Shown: positions 7,524-10,941 of the stretch, in pieces
Layout: the number at the start of each line of letters is the position of its first letter
Position numbering within the stretch: the first letter of the stretch is position 1
Source of the DNA: DATDIC01 sp963777625
Lineage (GTDB): Bacteria > Pseudomonadota > Alphaproteobacteria > Acetobacterales > Acetobacteraceae
Reading direction: 5' to 3'
Length of the DNA stretch: 10,941 bases
NCBI GenBank assembly: GCA_963777625.1
Contig: CAVZRO010000027.1
Location: forward strand, 1-10,941
Made by a program: the position numbers and the translations under genes
The notes under the pieces: generated by a model
Database searches by the model: none
Seen by the model: the letters and a program-made list of their open reading frames with translations, nothing else
Told to the model about the DNA's origin: nothing

Positions 7524-8606
7524 TCAAGCGGCTTCAGCTTTGTCGAGCGCCGCGCGTGCGCGTTTGATTTTGGCGAGGATCTCAGCGCCCTCGGCTCGCC
7601 ACAGGTACGGCTTTGGATCGGCATTGCGCTGGGCGAGATAGGCCTTGATGTCGCGGACCAGTTCATTAACCGAAGCGAAGCTGCCGGCGCGAATGACATC
7701 GCCGGTCAGGTCGGCGAAGAAGCGCTCGACCAGATTGAGCCAGGACGACGAGGTCGGGGTGAAGTGCATCGTGAAGCGCGGGTGTTTGCCCAGCCATGCC
7801 CGCACCTTCGGGTGTTTGTGCGTGGCGTAGTTGTCGGCGATCAGATGCAGGTCGAGTTCGCGCGGTGTCTCGCGATCGATCTGCTTGAGGAACCGCAGCC
7901 ATTCCACATGGGTGTGGCTCGCCTCGGTGCGGGTTATCAGCTTCCCGGTCAACTGGCTGAGCGCGGCGAACAACGTCACCGTGCCATGACGGACATAGTC
8001 GTGCGTCATCGTGGGCGGTCGCTTCGGCGCCAGCGGCAGACCCAACTGGGTACGTTCGAGAGCCTGGCACTGGCTCTTCTCGTCGCAGCACAGCACCAGC
8101 GCCTTGGTGGGCGGATTGAGATACAGCCCGATCACATCCCAGAATTTCTCCTCGAAGCGGGGATCGTTCGAGAGCTTGAAGGTCTTCAGGCGATGCGGTT
8201 TCAAGTCGTTCTTCGACCAGATACGCTGCACCGAACTGGCCGAGATGCCGGCGTGGCGGCTCATCGAGCGGATGCTCCAGCGCCGCCGGCCAGGCGGCGG
8301 CCGCGTCACCTCGGTGACGACCCGCGCCACGTTCGTCGCCGGGATCGACGCCTTGCGGCCACGCCCCGGCTTGTCGGCAAGCCCGTCGAGGCCCGAGGCT
8401 TCGAAGCGCACGCACCACAGCGAGACGCGCTTCGGCGTCGTATGCAGTTGCTCGGCGGCAACTGCGACGCTGGCGCCGTCGAGCCGGAGCAGGATCATCT
8501 CGGCGCGCTCGCGGTCTCGCACCCCAATAGTGGTCGAGCGAGACCGGCGCCGGAGTTCCTTGATGACGCTGGGTTCAGCGATCAGTCGCTTGATCGGTCG
8601 TGACAC
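7524..8606 (-). CDS. IS630-family transposase
   Basis: The 360-residue protein carries out TA-targeted transposition. Residues about 30-140 form the helix-turn-helix DNA-binding region (including VSLWCVRFEASGLDGLADKPGRGR-type text split around 61-84). The DDE catalytic core follows: D175 in VLCCDEKSQCQALER, D258 in LHLIADNYATHKHP and E294 in SSSWLNLVERFFADL. The text WLNLVERFF plus THKHP is typical of IS630. The GTG start at 8606 is chosen because GAGGAGG lies nine bases upstream and no in-frame ATG gives the family N-terminus. The gene is intact, with no stop or frame break, and fills most of the element. It probably represents a recent insertion, since both the ORF and its target are otherwise undamaged. 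Confidence 0.95.
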   Translation of the reverse strand: MSRPIKRLIAEPSVIKELRRRSRSTTIGVRDRERAEMILLRLDGASVAVAAEQLHTTPKRVSLWCVRFEASGLDGLADKPGRGRKASIPATNVARVVTEVTRPPPGRRRWSIRSMSRHAGISASSVQRIWSKNDLKPHRLKTFKLSNDPRFEEKFWDVIGLYLNPPTKALVLCCDEKSQCQALERTQLGLPLAPKRPPTMTHDYVRHGTVTLFAALSQLTGKLITRTEASHTHVEWLRFLKQIDRETPRELDLHLIADNYATHKHPKVRAWLGKHPRFTMHFTPTSSSWLNLVERFFADLTGDVIRAGSFASVNELVRDIKAYLAQRNADPKPYLWRAEGAEILAKIKRARAALDKAEAA

Positions 8607-8654
8607 CGGAGCAATCCTCCTCGCGATCGAACTGCACCGTCGATATTAGTCGAT

Positions 8655-8672
8655 ATTTGCGGGGCAAGACAC
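8655..8672. repeat. IS630 terminal inverted repeat, upper end
   Basis: It reads GTGTCTTGCCCCGCAAAT on the minus strand starting at 8672. It lies about 50 bp upstream of the transposase start, leaving room for the transposase ribosome-binding site. Confidence 0.8.
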
Positions 8673-8674
8673 TA
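8673..8674. repeat. TA target-site duplication, upper copy
   Basis: This TA pairs with the one at 7491-7492 across the IS630 element. On the minus strand it completes the proline codon CCT of the interrupted methyltransferase. Confidence 0.9.
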
Positions 8675-8994
8675 GGAACAAATCTTGTCTTATCCCCCAT
8701 TAGATTACCGGCACTCTGTCTATCTGCTTCATACGACAGGATTGACGAAAATCCTTTGAATGTGTCGAATCCTAATACTATTTTCTGGGAATGCGGAGCA
8801 AAAAGCTCAATGAAGTTTGCCCACTGAAATAGAGACGCGCCTCTATAAACGCCACACTCAACAATGTCGCCAGGAAGTTCTTCAATCATTTTAAATAATT
8901 CATACCTGGCGAGCAGTTTCGATAAGGCGTGCGGTCCCAGGTCAAGCTGCAATCCTTTTTCCGTCAGATACATCAACGAAACAGAGTCACTCAT
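8674..8994 (-). pseudogene. TylF-type SAM methyltransferase, N-terminal part
   Basis: This is the proximal 107 residues of the gene interrupted by IS630. It contains a helical lead (ALSKLLARYELFKMIEEL), the SAM-binding motif I IVECGVYRGASLFQWANFI, and LGFDTFKGFSSI, the FDTFxGF signature of TylF-type methyltransferases. The start ATG 8994 lies inside the last codons of the upstream HD-domain gene (shared ATGAGTGA, 8987-8994), indicating translational coupling. After DKTRFVP the frame enters the IS and stops at 8575. With the distal part (7129-7491) the original protein was 227 residues. The acceptor could be a sugar, a nucleoside or another small metabolite; the sequence does not say which. 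A truncated product with the SAM loop but without the metal-binding half should be inactive. Confidence 0.88.
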
Positions 8995-9652
8995 GCGCCG
9001 AGTCCTTCTTTTGGGCCAGCGAGAGCCACCATTGGTTGGGATCGGCAATACCAGCGCTCTTTGATAGCTTTTTCGAGCAGTCGAGCTTTAGGCGGCTTGT
9101 GAGCGATGGGATCAGATGTTTCGCCCCGACAAACCCGCTCGCGAAATATTCATGAGCTTGATACAGACACTCGAGAATGTCCGCTTCTCTTGCGACCATT
9201 GATTCCGGGCCGCCAGAGCGAAAATCGGCGAAAAGATCGCTTAATGGACCGCTTATATCGTCCGGCAATGAACGAAGCACCTCGTCAATCGCTTTACGCT
9301 CGGCATCATCCTGACCGATGTATCGCTTCGAGATTGCGTGCAGATCACCAATGCGGGTCTCAGGAATGTCGTGGACGAGGCACATTACGGCCGTTCGCCA
9401 AGGGTCAACTCCCTCCATCAGCGCGAGGACAAAGCCGATCAACGCAGTCCGAAACACATGCGTGCCTACAGTTTCAGCGGTGTCAGAACCAGCGAGGATC
9501 CAACCAGCACGGGGGAGTCGCTTGAGATATCCAATCTCAAAAAAGAATTCCGAGACCGCGGCGATCGAATCTTGTGGTGGATCTATAGCCAAAACGCCCT
9601 CCCTGCTCCGCTCCTCTAAAAGGGTGTCGGAGTCATTGCTTTCTATTTCCAT
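8987..9652 (-). CDS. HD-domain phosphohydrolase, YfbR/HDDC2-like 5'-nucleotidase
   Basis: The 221-residue protein resembles the family that removes phosphate from (deoxy)nucleoside 5'-monophosphates using a divalent metal. After an unremarkable 30-residue lead it has the family opening LKRLPRAGWILAG (43-55). The HD metal site follows: H65 (TVGTHVFRTALIG), H94-D95 (CLVHDIPE) and D158 (READILECLYQAHEY). E98 and D103 in PETRIGD match the catalytic-side acidic residues of 5'-deoxynucleotidases. The start ATG 9652 is preferred; a TTG ten codons earlier (9682) is possible but would put an intergenic palindrome inside the gene. The stop overlaps the methyltransferase ATG by 8 bp, so the two formed a unit. 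Base composition is much less GC-rich than 1-4831. Nucleotidase activity is an inference from motifs; a specialised substrate is possible. Confidence 0.85.
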   Translation of the reverse strand: MEIESNDSDTLLEERSREGVLAIDPPQDSIAAVSEFFFEIGYLKRLPRAGWILAGSDTAETVGTHVFRTALIGFVLALMEGVDPWRTAVMCLVHDIPETRIGDLHAISKRYIGQDDAERKAIDEVLRSLPDDISGPLSDLFADFRSGGPESMVAREADILECLYQAHEYFASGFVGAKHLIPSLTSRLKLDCSKKLSKSAGIADPNQWWLSLAQKKDSAHE

Positions 9653-9674
9653 AAATGTAACGCTCTGTGCCGAA

Positions 9675-9684
9675 GGTTGCAACC
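9675..9684. promoter_or_regulatory. Perfect palindrome in divergent intergenic region
   Basis: GGTTGCAACC is a perfect 10-bp palindrome in the middle of the 50-bp gap between the divergently read HD-domain and membrane-protein genes. Its position suits an operator for a dimeric regulator controlling both directions. No regulator gene is visible in the window, and one 10-bp palindrome could be chance. Confidence 0.35.
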
Positions 9685-9692
9685 CTAGACTG

Positions 9693-9695
9693 AGG
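9693..9695 (+). promoter_or_regulatory. Ribosome-binding site of the membrane protein gene
   Basis: TGAGGT (AGG core 9693-9695) ends seven bases before ATG 9703. This spacing favours that ATG over the TTG immediately before it. Confidence 0.6.
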
Positions 9696-9702
9696 TTCCT
9701 TG

Positions 9703-10896
9703 ATGTCTAGTGCCACTCAAATCACAAAGATGGCTCTAGCGGGTCATACGCTGCGTGGTCGACTCCTATTCTTGCTGTTCGTTTGCAGTAGCAGCGTCCT
9801 TCTTAATGTCGTCCTCAGTGCGATAGCAGTCCACCTAAACGGGCTCCTATTCTTGGATACGGTCGGGACGGCCATAGCCGCGGTTGCAGTTGGGCCATGG
9901 TCGGGCGCGACGGTCGGAGTGGTGACCAATATGGTCATTGCGGAGTTCCCGTGCCGACAGCAGTATTTCAATTACGCTGTAGTAAATGCGGTATGTGGCC
10001 TGCTCTGGGGCTACTCCGGGAGGGTATGGCCTAAACTATTCGTATCAAAGGGAACATATGCACGGCTTTTTTTCGTAATATTAGCACTCGGAACGCTTGT
10101 GGGAGCTGTGAGCGCGATTCTTTCTCTCTTCACAACATTCAATTTTGTCTGGCGCTTGTCCGATGTGGATCCTGACCTCTTTCGCCGTTGGCACCTGACA
10201 GACGAGTATTATCGTTGGCTTCTCAAGTCTGGCGAGTTGGATCTACACCGAGACACCATCATTTCCGTGATGAAAAGGGATGTCATCGCGATCTTGCCGG
10301 ACAAGATAGTCGCTATAAGCCTAGCAACGCTGGTGATTTACTACGCGATACCGCTGCGCTTTCTTGTGGTTAGAGGAAACACTCCTCGAGAGGATGTGAT
10401 CATATCCCGCGTAGGCCTCAGCATATTCATTATCATATTTGCATTCTGCACAGAGCAGATTGCAATCCGGGGGACCATTAGCATCGATCCGAGCACCTGT
10501 ACGATTACCGGGAGACGGGTCATTCCGGCTCAGATTATACTCTGGTCGCTTCCGTTGCTTCTCTCTGGGTTGATCTTCGCCTCTACTTTTTATCTAGACG
10601 GCACGCGGTTTCTGACGGGCAATCCGGTATTTGACCCTGACCAATTCGAAGATAAGCGGAGGAAGTACGTTCAGCTAGTCTACAAGGACGTGCTCGGCAT
10701 ATTGGCTGCCATCTTCGCTTTGTTAATCGCATTGAAGGAGAGAGAGGGGGGCACTGTAACCAGCGCGGTTGGGGAAATTGGAGCCTTATTGTCGAACGGG
10801 CTTGGGGTTGTGGCGTTTTTTGGTGTCGCGCTTTTCACGCCTGGCTTTATCTTCAGGCTCTTCAATGTGGGTCCCGATGTCGCTGATGATGATTGA
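9703..10896 (+). CDS. Polytopic membrane protein with ECF S-component-like N-terminus
   Basis: The 397-residue protein has roughly nine or ten hydrophobic segments, near residues 20-42, 47-80 (two), 88-104, 122-145, 200-222, 238-257, 280-298, 334-350 and 362-387. The text LLFLDTVGTAIAAVAVGPWS then GATVGVVTNMV (about 48-80) resembles the LFLDTIGTA...GPxxGAxVGxxxN pattern of substrate-binding (S) components of energy-coupling-factor vitamin transporters. S components are usually about 180-200 residues with six helices, so this is roughly twice as long. It has a charged loop (about 148-195, WRLSDVDPDLFRRWHLTDEY) and a C-terminal half I do not recognise, with a second charged loop around 300-330. 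It ends GPDVADDD. No ECF ATPase or T component is visible nearby. It is transcribed away from the HD/methyltransferase pair. A sensor or an unrelated transporter are alternatives; confidence in a membrane protein is high, in ECF kinship moderate. Confidence 0.7.
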   Translation: MSSATQITKMALAGHTLRGRLLFLLFVCSSSVLLNVVLSAIAVHLNGLLFLDTVGTAIAAVAVGPWSGATVGVVTNMVIAEFPCRQQYFNYAVVNAVCGLLWGYSGRVWPKLFVSKGTYARLFFVILALGTLVGAVSAILSLFTTFNFVWRLSDVDPDLFRRWHLTDEYYRWLLKSGELDLHRDTIISVMKRDVIAILPDKIVAISLATLVIYYAIPLRFLVVRGNTPREDVIISRVGLSIFIIIFAFCTEQIAIRGTISIDPSTCTITGRRVIPAQIILWSLPLLLSGLIFASTFYLDGTRFLTGNPVFDPDQFEDKRRKYVQLVYKDVLGILAAIFALLIALKEREGGTVTSAVGEIGALLSNGLGVVAFFGVALFTPGFIFRLFNVGPDVADDD

Positions 10897-10914
10897 GCAA
10901 CCATCGGGGACTAT

Positions 10915-10935
10915 ATTTGCCGAGATATGGCAAAT
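10915..10935 (+). terminator. Possible terminator hairpin after membrane protein gene
   Basis: ATTTGCC and GGCAAAT form a perfect 7-bp stem with a 7-nt loop, 18 bp after the membrane-protein stop, followed by TTGCTT. The stem is AT-rich and the T-tract poor, so it is a weak intrinsic terminator candidate; it could instead be a binding-site palindrome. Confidence 0.35.
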
Positions 10936-10941
10936 TTGCTT

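Larger units (their letters stand above)
7493..8672 (-). mobile_element. IS630-family insertion sequence, complete
   Basis: This 1180-bp element has imperfect terminal inverted repeats and one intact transposase gene, and is flanked by TA on both sides. The lower end reads GTGTCCTGACTCTCAATT (plus strand from 7493). The upper end, read on the minus strand from 8672, is GTGTCTTGCCCCGCAAAT, matching at 13 of 18 positions. The boundaries are supported independently: excising 7493-8672 plus one TA gives an uninterrupted 227-residue methyltransferase. Insertion is therefore precise, with no flanking deletion. Confidence 0.93.

Noticed and set aside
7509..8603. A 364-residue plus-strand open frame opposite the IS630 transposase
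   Set aside because: The minus strand has all IS630 catalytic motifs; this frame is its shadow and shows no family pattern.
9654..9682. TTGCAA and TACATT, 17 bp apart on the minus strand, as a promoter for the HD gene
   Set aside because: Transcription would begin a few bases inside the preferred coding sequence (ATG 9652), so it could not supply the start codon.
1..10941. CRISPR array, tRNA or rRNA genes
   Set aside because: I saw no regularly spaced direct repeats, tRNA cloverleaf landmarks or rRNA core motifs on either strand.

Overview
The window looks like a GC-rich alphaproteobacterial chromosome, most likely from the Rhodospirillales/Acetobacteraceae. This rests on the protein flavour, the extreme GC content of positions 1-4900, and the order rsmB-rpe-heparinase II/III, which I recall as typical of that group. 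No 16S rRNA or other taxonomic marker is present, so the assignment is an inference. No tRNA, rRNA or CRISPR array was seen.

Positions 1-4831 (all minus strand) hold a chromosomal cluster read in the order rsmB (16S rRNA m5C methyltransferase), rpe (ribulose-phosphate 3-epimerase), a heparinase II/III-family protein, a REP-like palindromic repeat, and a family-4-type glycosyltransferase. rsmB is intact. Everything below about position 2940 carries single-base frame slips: one at the end of rpe, two in the heparinase gene and about a dozen in the glycosyltransferase. All six slips resolved to a clear single-base sign are one-base insertions. This points to poor sequence quality at least as much as to gene decay. 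The apparent rpe-heparinase fusion ORF is a product of one such slip.

Positions 4940-6940 are a graveyard of mobile DNA on the minus strand. It contains the 3' end of a group II intron (reverse-transcriptase/maturase C-terminus, domain V, domain VI), an unassigned 330-bp stretch with a strong inverted repeat, and an IS256-family transposase gene broken by two small deletions.

Positions 7129-10896 are clearly less GC-rich and look acquired. They hold an HD-domain nucleotidase-like gene whose end overlaps the start of a TylF-type SAM methyltransferase gene (minus strand), and a divergent polytopic membrane protein with an ECF-transporter S-component-like N-terminus (plus strand). An intact IS630-family element (1180 bp, TA target duplication) sits inside the methyltransferase gene. 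Deleting the element and one TA restores a continuous 227-residue frame. The likely original unit was HD hydrolase plus methyltransferase, perhaps linked to the membrane protein through the 50-bp divergent intergenic region, which carries a perfect 10-bp palindrome. Its function is unknown.
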